A DNA stretch of 38,003 nt from Spirochaetales bacterium (GTDB lineage Bacteria; Spirochaetota; Spirochaetia; DSM-2461): positions 1 through 38,003 of the forward strand of contig JAFGPQ010000313.1 of NCBI GenBank assembly GCA_016936115.1. The letters are read 5' to 3'. Below, in pieces: positions 1 to 8,416 of the stretch. A program made the position numbers and the translations under genes. Each line of letters starts with the position of its first letter. The stretch's first letter is position 1. The notes beneath the pieces were generated by a model, which saw only the letters and a list, made by a program, of their open reading frames with translations, had not been told where the DNA came from and did no database searches.

Positions 1-686
1 CCAACGGCTGCGGGAAATCCACCCTGCTCAAGGGCCTTTCCCGGACCCTGCCCCTGCGGTCGGGGGAGGTGACCGTAAAGGGAAGGCCGCTTAAGCATAG
101 GGACGGTAAAAACCTGGCCCGCACTCTGGCTTTTCTGCCCCAGTCTCCCCATATCCCCGATCAGTTTTCGGTCCGGGAGCTGGTCTGCTACGGCCGTTTT
201 CCCCATACCCGCTGGTCCGGAACCCTGTCGAAGCGGGATCATCGCATGATCGACTGGGCCATGGAACAGACCGGGACCGCGAAGTATGCCGACAGGGAAC
301 TGATCCATCTTTCCGGGGGGGAGCGGCAGCGCGTCTGGATAGCCCTGGCCCTGGCACAGGAGGCGGCGATTCTCCTGTTGGACGAGCCGACCACCTACCT
401 GGATATGAGCCATCAGTTTTTGACCCTGGAACTTATAAAGCGGCTGAACCGGGAGATGGGACGGACAGTTCTTATGGTGCTTCACGATCTGAATCAGGCC
501 GCCCGTTATTCGGACATCCTTTTTGTCATGGACCGGGGCCGCCTCATTGCCCGGGGAAGCGCCGAGGAGATCCTGACTGAAGAGCTGCTGCGTTCGGTAT
601 TTTCCCTGAAAACGCGGATTATCCGGGATGAGGAGAACGGCTGTCCCTTCGTGATACCCCTGACAGGTCTGGAGACTAGAGACTGA
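1..686 (+). CDS. Iron-chelate (siderophore/cobalamin-type) ABC transporter ATP-binding protein, 5' truncated by window edge
   Basis: The reading frame is open from base 3 and begins inside the Walker A loop (NGCGKSTLLK), so the start codon lies outside the window; the track start at 69 is an internal GTG. A Q-loop (FLPQSPHIPDQFSVRELV), ABC signature (LSGGERQRVWIALALAQ), Walker B (LLLDEPTTYLD) and H-loop histidine (MVLHDLNQAARYSD) follow in the right order. The VRELVCYGRFPH segment and 'DLNQAARYSD' are typical of the FecE/FepC/BtuD branch, which powers uptake of ferric siderophores, haem or cobalamin through a FecCD-type permease. The partner genes should lie upstream. Its stop overlaps the convergent lyase gene by 11 bases. 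The family is clear; the exact substrate is not. Confidence 0.9.
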   Translation, partial: NGCGKSTLLKGLSRTLPLRSGEVTVKGRPLKHRDGKNLARTLAFLPQSPHIPDQFSVRELVCYGRFPHTRWSGTLSKRDHRMIDWAMEQTGTAKYADRELIHLSGGERQRVWIALALAQEAAILLLDEPTTYLDMSHQFLTLELIKRLNREMGRTVLMVLHDLNQAARYSDILFVMDRGRLIARGSAEEILTEELLRSVFSLKTRIIRDEENGCPFVIPLTGLETRD

Positions 687-2514
687 ACGTGATCTGAAGT
701 GAGCCTTTCAGGGGAAAGGGTTCTCCGCCCTGCAGCTTAAGCCGCCAGATGCCGTCTCTCTTCCAGGCTCTCTGTTTCTTGTCCCCTTCGGGAAAGGGGC
801 GGTACTCCTTCTCCCATGAGGGGATGATGCCCTTTACGGTTATGGTCAGTTCTTCTCCGGCCCCGTTGGTAATCCTTACACGACCTTTCTCAATCCGCGG
901 TTCGGCCAGGGACAGTAAATTCCAGATGATCTCCCTTCCCTTTTCGTGGAAGAGCCAGGCGTCGCGCAGGGTCAGAGATTCATCGGTCCAGGTGAAGAAA
1001 CGCTGCCAGGAGATGAGCCGGGCCTCTCCGGGATAGGCTTTCGCGAGATCCAGATGACAGCCCTCGTCTGTGAAATCAAAGCGGCTGCAGCGGTATTCCC
1101 CACCCGGGGACTGGTCGCAGCCGTTGATACGGGGCAGATTGTGCCAGCCGCTCTGCATGGTCCAGATAGTATACCTCTTGTTGTTGAAGGTCTCCCGGGT
1201 ATAGTCGCCCACGCCGGGATCGACCAGGAAGGGAGCCTTTTTCCCGTAGAGAATGAACTGGCCCACATCGTTGTGGTTGTGGCTTTCGTCGTTATGGCCC
1301 CCCTTGCAGGAGAAGGTATAGAGGGGGGTGCGGACTATACCCACCTGAATCAGGGGAAAGTGATCCCGGGAGGGAACATCGGTGGTTTCGGATTCCTCCG
1401 GCCAGTTTATGGTGAGATCCCGGATCTGCCGCTGGGTGGAGAAGGCGTCCAATTCGGGAAAGGAGTCAACCTGGGCTGCTTGATGAAACTTTGTTGCCAG
1501 GGCTTTCATCATCCCATCCCCCATGGCCTCGCCCATGCGGAACATCAGCCCTTCGGGCATGGGATTCAGACGGCCCACGCAGTCGGCGTAATTGATGAAG
1601 TAGTCATCGCAGATATGCATGCGGTAGATGTAGGAACCGGCCTTTTTCAGGAAGTCATCGGTCAGGAGACCGGTTTTGCCGCCTCCCGCCCGGTTAAGGA
1701 TATCCAGGCAGTCGAACAGGGAGCCCACCGCGTGGTCCCAGTAGGAGGGGCCCTCGTCGCAGCCCCCGTCGGCGGGCAGGGCGTCCAGATAGTTGTTCAG
1801 AACCGCCGCCGCTCGGGATACACTCCGTTTCAGAAGGGATTCCTCCTCCTCTATGAGAAATAGGGTATGCAGGTAGTTGTCCGTAATCCAGGGGTTCCAG
1901 TTGTTCAGATGTCTCCCCTGGGGATCGTCGGAAAAGCCCATCCACCAGTGGTCGTCTATTTCCCTGAAGGGATCAAGACAGCGTCGGCGGCATTCGGCCT
2001 TTACCCTTTCCACCAGCAGGGAAGATTCCCTTTCCAGGGGTTCCCTGAGAAGATGAACGGTCAGGGCGAGCAGGGCCGATGTGTTGGCCGCGAAAAGGTC
2101 CACGCTGGTCGGTTCCAGAGGGGGAAAGGAGTTGCCGTGGGGCCAGTTGTGGGCGGGAACCACCCAGCTCCATTCGCCGCACAGGGCGTCCAGGTAATCG
2201 ATGATGCGGTCAAGATAGGCGTCGTCCGGAGCAAGGCAGTAGGCTTTCACCAGATGGATCAGGTTGCTCCGGCGGGCGAAATAGAATTTCTCGAAACGGG
2301 TTCGGTTGCCGGTCCGGTTGAAATCGGCATAGAGGGTGATCGGCAGGGCGGGGAGGGGAGCCCGGAAGGCCGATTCCCCCTCGCGGCGCACCTTTTCGGC
2401 GGCCGCCGGGGGCAGTTCAGTCCAGAGCCTTTCCCCGGCGGGGGGCAGATACTCCCTTCCGGGAAAGGGAAGAACCAGCTGTTCCGATATTCCGGAGAGG
2501 AGTGTCTGCAGCAT
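676..2514 (-). CDS. Heparinase II/III-family polysaccharide/oligosaccharide lyase
   Basis: A 612-residue protein with the two-part layout of heparinase II/III-like lyases: an alpha-helical toroid (about residues 60-350) and a C-terminal beta-sandwich. Likely catalytic-site segments are the Tyr in PSYWDHAVG (about residue 256) and the His-rich stretch HNDESHNHNDVGQF (about 405-418). These enzymes cleave uronic-acid-containing glycans or oligosaccharides by beta-elimination. There is no signal peptide, so I infer it acts in the cytoplasm on oligosaccharides imported by the permeases just upstream. It starts 6 bases after the preceding permease stop and is the last gene of the minus-strand operon. 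The glycan (alginate, heparin-like, ulvan-like) cannot be named from sequence alone. Confidence 0.85.
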   Translation of the reverse strand: MLQTLLSGISEQLVLPFPGREYLPPAGERLWTELPPAAAEKVRREGESAFRAPLPALPITLYADFNRTGNRTRFEKFYFARRSNLIHLVKAYCLAPDDAYLDRIIDYLDALCGEWSWVVPAHNWPHGNSFPPLEPTSVDLFAANTSALLALTVHLLREPLERESSLLVERVKAECRRRCLDPFREIDDHWWMGFSDDPQGRHLNNWNPWITDNYLHTLFLIEEEESLLKRSVSRAAAVLNNYLDALPADGGCDEGPSYWDHAVGSLFDCLDILNRAGGGKTGLLTDDFLKKAGSYIYRMHICDDYFINYADCVGRLNPMPEGLMFRMGEAMGDGMMKALATKFHQAAQVDSFPELDAFSTQRQIRDLTINWPEESETTDVPSRDHFPLIQVGIVRTPLYTFSCKGGHNDESHNHNDVGQFILYGKKAPFLVDPGVGDYTRETFNNKRYTIWTMQSGWHNLPRINGCDQSPGGEYRCSRFDFTDEGCHLDLAKAYPGEARLISWQRFFTWTDESLTLRDAWLFHEKGREIIWNLLSLAEPRIEKGRVRITNGAGEELTITVKGIIPSWEKEYRPFPEGDKKQRAWKRDGIWRLKLQGGEPFPLKGSLQITFSL

Positions 2515-2520
2515 GAGAAA

Positions 2521-3339
2521 TTATCCTTTGATTCCGCTGGAGGTGATACCCTGTATGAAGAAGCGCTGCAGGGAAATGAAAAGGATCATAACCGGGATGA
2601 TGGAGATCATGGCCGCCGCCATCTGGGGGCCGTAGTAGACCATGTACTCGGTGACGAAATCGGTCATTCCCAGGGGCAGGGTCTTGAGCTCCGGACTGGT
2701 CAGATAGATCAGGGCCGAGAAAAACTCGTTCCAGAACCAGCGGAAGGAGAAGATCAGGACCGTGGCGAGCACCGTTTTGGCCAGGGGCATCACTATTTTC
2801 CAGTAAATGAGCCATTCATGGGCTCCGTCGATGCGGGCCGACTCCAGGAGGGAATCGGGAATGGTCATGAAGAACTGCTTGATGAGGAAAGTTCCGAAGA
2901 CCGTAAAGGAAGCCACCATGATCAGAGCCAGGTGGGTGTCGTAGAGACCGAAGGAACGGATGATCATGAACTGGGGAATGATGATGACCTGGATGGGAAT
3001 CATCATGGACATGAGATAGAGAAGGAAGATGGAATCCCGGCCCTTCCATTTGAGTTTTGAGAAGGCGTAGGCTCCGGTGGAGGCCGTTCCCAGCTGAATG
3101 ACCGTACAGAAAAAGGTCACCTTGATGGAGTTCCAGATATAGAGGGGGAACATCTCCAGCTGCTTGAAGTTGAAGAGCCCCGAATTCTCCGTTAAGATGG
3201 CGATAGGTCTATCGAAGATATCAACTTCGTTCTTGAAGGCCGCCGTCACGATGATGTAGATAGGCAGGAGCACGGCCAGGGAGGTGAGGAAGATGATGAC
3301 GGAGGAAATGAGATTGCCGATTTTGAATCTAGATGTCAT
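2521..3339 (-). CDS. Carbohydrate ABC transporter permease, MalG-type
   Basis: A 272-residue inner-membrane protein with about six hydrophobic segments, the first at residues 10-32. The cytoplasmic EAA loop, which docks the ATPase, is visible as ESARIDGAHEWLIYWKIVMP (about 166-185). Length and C-terminal pattern (ending QRFFIQGITSSGIKG) fit the MalG/LplC/UgpE permease branch of oligosaccharide importers. The start overlaps the end of the MalF-type partner by 11 bases, so translation is probably coupled. No dedicated ATPase gene is in the operon; these systems often share an MsmK/UgpC-type ATPase encoded elsewhere, which I assume here. Confidence 0.93.
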   Translation of the reverse strand: MTSRFKIGNLISSVIIFLTSLAVLLPIYIIVTAAFKNEVDIFDRPIAILTENSGLFNFKQLEMFPLYIWNSIKVTFFCTVIQLGTASTGAYAFSKLKWKGRDSIFLLYLMSMMIPIQVIIIPQFMIIRSFGLYDTHLALIMVASFTVFGTFLIKQFFMTIPDSLLESARIDGAHEWLIYWKIVMPLAKTVLATVLIFSFRWFWNEFFSALIYLTSPELKTLPLGMTDFVTEYMVYYGPQMAAAMISIIPVMILFISLQRFFIQGITSSGIKG

Positions 3340-4228
3340 AGGTCACCCACTTTTTCTGATTGTTGAACTGTATGACCGTAATCACAAGTATGATAATGAG
3401 CAGGATAAGAGATTCCGCCGAAGCATAGCCGAAGCGGAAGTTTCTGAAGGAGTTCTGATAGATGTCGTAAACCACCACGTTGGTGCTCCCCGCTGGGCCT
3501 CCCCCGTCGGTGCCGCCGGTCATCATGAAGATCTGGTCGAACACCTTGAAGCTGTTGATGATGCACATGGTCAGGGCGAAGAACATGGTGGGGCTGAGCA
3601 TGGGCAGGGTAACCCGGAAAAACTTCTGAACCCCGTTGGCCCCGTCTATGTCGGCCGCCTCGTAGAGTGAGGAGTTGATGGACTGGAGCCCCCCCAGGAA
3701 GATGATCATATAGTATCCGAAGGACATCCACAGGACCACCATGATAATGGACAGCAAGGCTGTGCTGGGATCGGTCAGCCAGGGCGAGTCGGGCAGGCCG
3801 AAGTACTCCAGTATCTGGTTAGCGACACCCTTTGTGGGGTGGAATATGAGAGAAAAGGCCAGAGAGATACCTACCGAAGAGAGCACGTTGGGCATGAAGA
3901 AGAGACTCCGGAAGAAGGTCTGACCGAGAATATTCCTGTTTAGCAGCATGGCGAAAAGAAGCCCCATGATGATCTGGAGCGACACGCCGATGAGGACGAA
4001 TTTCACAGTGACCACCAGGGACTGGAGAAAGTGCTTGTCCTTGGCGATGGTCAGGTAGTTGTCAATGCCGACGATTTTCCAGTTGGGGCCGCCGGAATAG
4101 TTGGTAAATGAAATAAGAAAAGTTGACAGCATGGGAAAGAAAACGAAGAGAATAAACCCGATAAAGCCGGGCAGCAGAAAGCTGAGCACCGTGGGCCAGG
4201 GGGTTTTCTCCAGGGATTTGGTATTCAT
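3329..4228 (-). CDS. Carbohydrate ABC transporter permease, MalF-type
   Basis: A 299-residue membrane protein with six predicted helices; the first is FLLPGFIGFILFVFFPMLST (about residues 16-35). The EAA loop reads EAADIDGANGVQKFFRVTLP (about 189-208). It pairs with the overlapping MalG-type gene to form the transmembrane pore of an oligosaccharide importer. It follows the binding-protein gene by 51 bases, a gap that holds a GC-rich hairpin with a short T-run. The Shine-Dalgarno GGAG lies 9 bases before the ATG. The neighbouring lyase suggests the substrate is an unsaturated or uronate-containing oligosaccharide; that is inference. Confidence 0.93.
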   Translation of the reverse strand: MNTKSLEKTPWPTVLSFLLPGFIGFILFVFFPMLSTFLISFTNYSGGPNWKIVGIDNYLTIAKDKHFLQSLVVTVKFVLIGVSLQIIMGLLFAMLLNRNILGQTFFRSLFFMPNVLSSVGISLAFSLIFHPTKGVANQILEYFGLPDSPWLTDPSTALLSIIMVVLWMSFGYYMIIFLGGLQSINSSLYEAADIDGANGVQKFFRVTLPMLSPTMFFALTMCIINSFKVFDQIFMMTGGTDGGGPAGSTNVVVYDIYQNSFRNFRFGYASAESLILLIIILVITVIQFNNQKKWVTYDI

Positions 4229-4242
4229 TATGTTTTACTCCG

Positions 4243-4267
4243 AAAAGGGGGAGGATGATCCTCCCCC
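4243..4267 (-). terminator. Hairpin with T-run between binding protein and permease (attenuator)
   Basis: On the minus strand GGGGGAGG, a 5-base loop (ATCAT) and CCTCCCCC are followed by TTTT. The perfect 8-bp stem lies just after the binding-protein stop and before the permease start. It looks like a leaky terminator or 3'-end stabiliser that lets the binding protein be made in excess. Confidence 0.7.
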
Positions 4268-4279
4268 CGTTTAGGTTTA

Positions 4280-5578
4280 TTAGTTGGTCGTATCTACGAT
4301 AGTCTGCATCTCCGCCTTGAAAGCGGGAATCAGGTCGCTGTCGCCGATTTCACCGAGCAGGTACTTCTCTACGTACTGGCTGATGATCTGTTCGACCTTG
4401 CTGCCGTATTTGGTGTAGTAAAAGGGCTTGACGGGAACGTCTTCGGTGAAGTACTCAAGGGACTTCTTGTCGGGAACGTTGGTGGCGAGAACCTCCATCA
4501 CCTTATCGTCTACCATGGGGGGCAGGAAGCCCATCTTGGCTTCTACCAGTGCGCCGGCGGGGCTGGCCATCCAGGCGAGGACCTCGAAGGCGGCGTCTTT
4601 CTTCTTGGACTTGGCATGAACGTGGCCGAAGGTCGGTGCGCCGATGGAGTTATAGTCGGCGGAATCGCAGGGCAGCCGGGTGATCCTGAAATCATCCAGG
4701 GTGTAATCCTTGATCAGATCCTTGCTGAAGCCGTTCTGAACTGTTCCGGGGAACCATTCGCCGATGAGAAGCATGGGTGCCATGCCGGTGTAGAATACCT
4801 GGGAGTAGTGGGTCTTGGTTACTTTCAGGTCAACCAGTTTGGGAATATCCAGGCCGTCTTCCAGAGTTTTTCTGATCTGGAAAGATTTCAACAGGGAGTT
4901 GTCCACGTCCAGGGAACCGTCTGCATTGATGAAATTCATGCCCTCCTGGGCGGCGGGGTAAACGGAACAGCTGCCCCAGGTATAGAGACAGGAGCCGAAG
5001 GTCTTCTCGTCGTTTTCGGACATCATCTGGGAAATCTCCACGAACTTGTCCCAGGTCCATTCGCCCTTTTCTACCAGTTCGGTGGGAGTGGGAACGCCCT
5101 TGGCTTCGAAGGCCTTGTTGTTATAGTAGGTGTAGTACTTGCCTCCCCGGTGGGGCAGGGCTACTACTTTGCCGTCGATGGCGATGGAAGCGTTCCAGGA
5201 TTTTACCTGATTGTAATCATAGTTGTGGGAAGCGATGAGATCGTCCAGGGGTTCGATATAACCGTTGTTATACTGGGGGAACATATCGGTCTGGGACTTT
5301 TGCATGTAGGCATCCATGGAAATACCGCCGGCGAGCAGAGTAGTGAGCTTTGAACCGTAATCGGCGGGCACGATGTACTTGGGATTGATCTTGACGTTAA
5401 GATCCTGTTCGTTGAAGGTATCGAAAAATCTTGAGTATTCATCGTTACCGTCGGACCAGACATAGAAGTCCACCTTGGTTACTCCGTCTGCGGAAGAGGC
5501 GGGAGCATCTGACTTTCCATTGGCAAAAAGGGAAAGACAGGCAGAAGCCGCAAGAAAAAGGGCGACCCATTTCTTCAT
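4280..5578 (-). CDS. Extracellular sugar-binding protein of ABC importer (SBP family 1)
   Basis: I place the start at 5578 (MKKWVALFLAASACLSLFANG) rather than the track start at 5611, because AAGGAG sits 6 bases upstream and the protein then opens directly with a signal peptide. The mature protein of roughly 410 residues has the extended fold of MalE/LplA-type binding proteins: VDFYVWSDGNDEYSRFF near the N-terminus, and a Trp/Tyr-rich binding region (TWDKFVEISQMM, GEWFPGTVQNG). It captures an oligosaccharide in the periplasm for the two downstream permeases. The signal peptide has both a Cys (ASAC) that could be a relaxed lipobox and a spirochaete-style FA|NG junction, so lipidation is uncertain. 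It sits downstream of the broken AraC regulator, with candidate operator repeats between them. Confidence 0.92.
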   Translation of the reverse strand: MKKWVALFLAASACLSLFANGKSDAPASSADGVTKVDFYVWSDGNDEYSRFFDTFNEQDLNVKINPKYIVPADYGSKLTTLLAGGISMDAYMQKSQTDMFPQYNNGYIEPLDDLIASHNYDYNQVKSWNASIAIDGKVVALPHRGGKYYTYYNNKAFEAKGVPTPTELVEKGEWTWDKFVEISQMMSENDEKTFGSCLYTWGSCSVYPAAQEGMNFINADGSLDVDNSLLKSFQIRKTLEDGLDIPKLVDLKVTKTHYSQVFYTGMAPMLLIGEWFPGTVQNGFSKDLIKDYTLDDFRITRLPCDSADYNSIGAPTFGHVHAKSKKKDAAFEVLAWMASPAGALVEAKMGFLPPMVDDKVMEVLATNVPDKKSLEYFTEDVPVKPFYYTKYGSKVEQIISQYVEKYLLGEIGDSDLIPAFKAEMQTIVDTTN

Positions 5579-5668
5579 AAAAATCTCCTTTTGGGTGTGA
5601 TCTGTTGACACATCCGTTTTATGTTTGAACTCATTCTCCCGCCGGATAGGGCTTCCGTCTATTCACCG

Positions 5669-5724
5669 TTTTAACGAAAACTCGGGAATTTGCTCTTTTA
5701 GACTTGTTATTTTAACGAAAATTC
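5669..5724 (-). promoter_or_regulatory. Pair of direct repeats, candidate AraC-type regulator sites
   Basis: The 12-mer TTTTAACGAAAA occurs at 5669-5680 and 5710-5721, with partial matching beyond it (cTCgG / tTCtG). The spacing is 41 bases, about four helical turns. The copies lie upstream of the binding-protein gene; one overlaps the last codons of the regulator gene. AraC-family proteins commonly bind direct repeats, so these may be operator sites for the importer operon. Confidence 0.45.
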
Positions 5725-7991
5725 TGAGGTTTTACCGTGGCGCCGGTACAGGGCGGGAGTCTGGCCGGTTCCCTTTTTGAAGGAGGTGAAAAAGGAGTTG
5801 TAGTTGATATAGCCCGCTTTTTCATAGATCTCCTTTACCGGGAAGTCGGTTTCCTGCAGCAGGCGGCAGGCTTCTTTAAGGCGCAGTTCATTGATTCTAT
5901 CGGAAAGGGAAAGGTGGGAGAACTCCCGGTAGATTTTTCTCAAATGGTTGGCGGACAGTCCCGTATGTTCCGAAAGGCTCTGCACGCAGAAGGAAGGATC
6001 CAGGTAGTGCTTATTGAGATCTTCTTCAATCATCCGGTAATTGATGAGAGTCTTCTGGCCTGAGCGGTTTTTTTCATTGAGGATTTCCGTGAAGATGTCC
6101 GAGAAGAACCGGGAGAAGCTGTCCAGAGTTTCCAGGGTCTGCGGGTTGTTTCTCACCTGGATAAGCAGGGGAAGAACGGGGGAATCCTTTTCGTCCTTGA
6201 GAAGGATGATGAAACGGTAGGCGAAGATGCTGATGAACTGCTGGTAATTGGTGAAGGTTCCCCCCTTGAGATAGGAGAGGATCCCGTTGAATTTGATGCC
6301 GCACCGATCCCTGTCACCCTGACGCAGGCAGGAAAAGAAGTTGTCAATGAAACGGGTGGGCAGGATAGGCTCCGACGGTACAGGGGTTTTCTCCCGGTGG
6401 ATTTTGCCGTAGCCAGTAAGGAATTTGTCCCCGATCCGCTCCTCCGCCTCTTTATAAAGCTGGGGCAGATTCAGGGGCTGGTTCCCTTCCCCGTAGGTGC
6501 AGGCGCATCCCAGGCTGAGAGAGAGGGGCTGGGCAGGTTCAGTTTCCTGTGGAGATTTTCCATGCGTTCCCGGGAGTCCTCTTTCCGGGGAACCAGACAT
6601 ACGAGGTTGCGGCCTGTCATATCGATGAGCAGTTCGTTATTTTCATCCAACTCCTTTTTGATCGCCTCGGTGAGATCCTTACGAAGCCGGCGGAAGCGGC
6701 CGCTCTCCATTTTGGCGCAGCCGTCGAAGAAGTCGTCAATCTGAAAAAGGTAAAGATCGAGCCGGCCCTTCAGAAGATCCTGATCGGCGGGGCGCAACTC
6801 GTCAAGCCAGAAGTGGTACTGATGCCCTTCGAGGAGGGAGTGGAATATCTCCACCCGGTAATCGTCGTTCAGATTGTTCAGGGAATCCTCCAGGCCGTCC
6901 TTTTCGGAAAGGAGATGGAGATACTGTTCCTGTATAAGGGAGATCTCGTTATGTCCTCCCACGGGGGGGGTGTCGCTCTTTTCCCCGGAAGAGACGAAAT
7001 GGAGAAGCCGGTTGATAGGCCTGTAGATAAAGCGGGCGCTGAAATAGGAGAAAAGGAAGGCCAGAAGCATGAAGAACAGCATAACCAGGGTGATGGCTTT
7101 GATAACCTGAAAGATCTCCCGGTTGATTTTTTCCAGGGGCATGATATCAATGAAATACCATCCCAGGCGAAAGTTATACTGATAGGTTATGATGCGGCCC
7201 TCTTCGAAAATGACCCCCTGTTCCTTGTCAATCTCCCTGATTTTCCGGTAGATTCGCTCCGTTTCGCCGAGGGGCATATCCCCGTAACGGGTAATGAATT
7301 GTCCGTACTGGTTGTAGACGAAGACCTCGTCCTCCGAATCGGTCAGCCCCCCCGAGAGAAGGGATTTCACCTCGTCCATATCCAGATTGGCGATAATGGC
7401 GCCCTTGAGGTGGGTGTTCTGGGTGGGGGGCGTTCCCAGGAAGAGGGTGAGGGTGGGTTTTTCCACAAATAGTTCCGACTGGTAGGGGGACAGGGTGAAA
7501 CAGGCCGTTCGGGGCCAGTAGTAATCCACGAATCCCCGGTCGAAATTGGTGAGCATGTCCAGGACTTCCTTGTCATAGAAGGTCTCCGCCGGTTCCAGTC
7601 CCGAGGTGGTGGTCAGAAAGAAATTCATCTGCCCATTATAAAGATAGATGGAGTGAATGAGGGGGTAGGAGAGGAGCAGGTCGTCCAGGGCATCCATTCC
7701 CAGCATGATCTGATAGCGGCTCAGATTCCGGGAGTACATGAGGTTGGTGTAGAAGAAGGTGTTGCTGCTGGCTTCCTTGAGTCCCGGGATAAGTTGGGCG
7801 TGGAGATTATCGAAGAGGTAACTGATCTGGTTGATGGACCTCTGATTATTCCGGGCGAAGGCGTCCGTCATTATATGGGTCGTTTCGTTGGTAAAATAAG
7901 CCGTGGAAATAATAATGAGAAAAAGACAGACAAAGGAGAAGATAAGAAAGATGCTGAAAAAGTACCTTTTGGTGTTTTTGCCGCGGCCCAT
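5707..7991 (-). pseudogene. Membrane-anchored AraC-family regulator (extracellular sensor, two TM helices, C-terminal HTH), split by a frameshift
   Basis: Two overlapping frames (6471-7991 and 5707-6600) together encode one protein of about 760 residues. The N-terminal part has a TM helix (about 10-32), an extracellular sensor region resembling a Cache domain, a second TM helix (about 290-312) and a cytoplasmic linker. The C-terminal part carries the linker end (SLSLGCACTYGEG) and an AraC double HTH (SLSEHTGLSANHLRKIYREF ... KEIYEKAGYINYNSFFTSFK). Such one-component regulators typically control an adjacent sugar importer, as here. The break lies in a GA/CT tract at 6517-6528: removing one CT pair, or adding one base, restores a continuous frame (...LPSPSLSLGCA...). 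It may be a true pseudogene, a sequencing error or a switchable gene. A good promoter (TTGGTG-18-TATACT) puts transcription at about the ATG. Confidence 0.8.
6517..6528 (-). repeat. Short GA/CT dinucleotide tract at the frameshift
   Basis: The plus strand reads GAGAGAGAGGGG (minus strand CCCC followed by TCTCTCTC). The two reading frames of the AraC-type regulator meet here. Loss of one 2-base unit or gain of one base in the C-run rejoins them. Slippage in such tracts is a known source of frameshifts; four units is short for efficient phase variation. Confidence 0.75.
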
Positions 7992-7997
7992 GGGCAG

Positions 7998-8027
7998 AGT
8001 ATACCATTAACAGCCCCCTTTCACCAA
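7998..8027 (-). promoter_or_regulatory. Promoter of the AraC-type regulator, apparently leaderless
   Basis: On the minus strand TTGGTG (8027-8022), an 18-base spacer and TATACT (8003-7998) are followed by only 6 bases before the ATG at 7991. The expected transcription start therefore coincides with the start codon. No Shine-Dalgarno is present. Confidence 0.55.
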
Positions 8028-8053
8028 TGGGGTTATTTCGGGCCCCGCCCATT

Positions 8054-8416
8054 CTATCTCATGGAGAGAGCAATTCCCTGAAGGGCGTAATTTTCTTCCA
8101 GAACGACAGTGGCCTCTTCGCTGCTTGTCACATCCGCCCAGCGGGAACAGCTGCTCCCGTCGGTAAAGCGGATATCCAGAGTGTAAACGGACTTCCGGTT
8201 TACCCGGTAGGCCTGGGATTCGGCGGGCTTCAGGTTATTCGTATCCACGGTGCGCACTTCCGTGCCCAGGAGCACTTCCACGCTGGCGATCTCCCGTACG
8301 GTATCGTTTTTTATGGTTATTGTCGCCGGAGACTTGAAAAGTCCGTCGAACATATCACACCCGTTGAAGGTGAGGAAAAGAGCTAATAATAGGTAATGAC
8401 CTGCTTTCATTTTCAT
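8054..8416 (-). CDS. Small predicted lipoprotein of unknown function
   Basis: Within the 309-residue track frame only the last 120 residues look real. They start at MKMKAGHYLLLALFLTFNGC, a type II signal peptide with a relaxed spirochaete lipobox (FNGC, Cys at residue 20). The upstream extension lies antisense to the Nudix gene and reads as non-coding. The mature part of about 100 residues (PATITIKNDTVREIASVEVLL ...) looks like a small beta-sandwich with hydrophobic/polar alternation. It would be anchored to a membrane, facing the periplasm or the outside. I do not recognise a family. An alternative start at 8410 is possible. TATATT lies 7 bases before the ATG. Confidence 0.7.
   Translation of the reverse strand: MKMKAGHYLLLALFLTFNGCDMFDGLFKSPATITIKNDTVREIASVEVLLGTEVRTVDTNNLKPAESQAYRVNRKSVYTLDIRFTDGSSCSRWADVTSSEEATVVLEENYALQGIALSMR

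Noticed and set aside
946-3060. Long plus-strand ORFs (305 and 397 residues) opposite the lyase and permease genes
   Set aside because: Low-complexity Gly/Val/His/Gln-rich translations with no domain; they are antisense shadows of clearly homologous genes and arise from GC-rich codon bias.
6471-6600. Programmed ribosomal frameshift in the AraC-type regulator
   Set aside because: No slippery heptamer with a downstream pseudoknot was recognised, and related regulators are single-frame; slippage or error in the CT tract is simpler, though not excluded.
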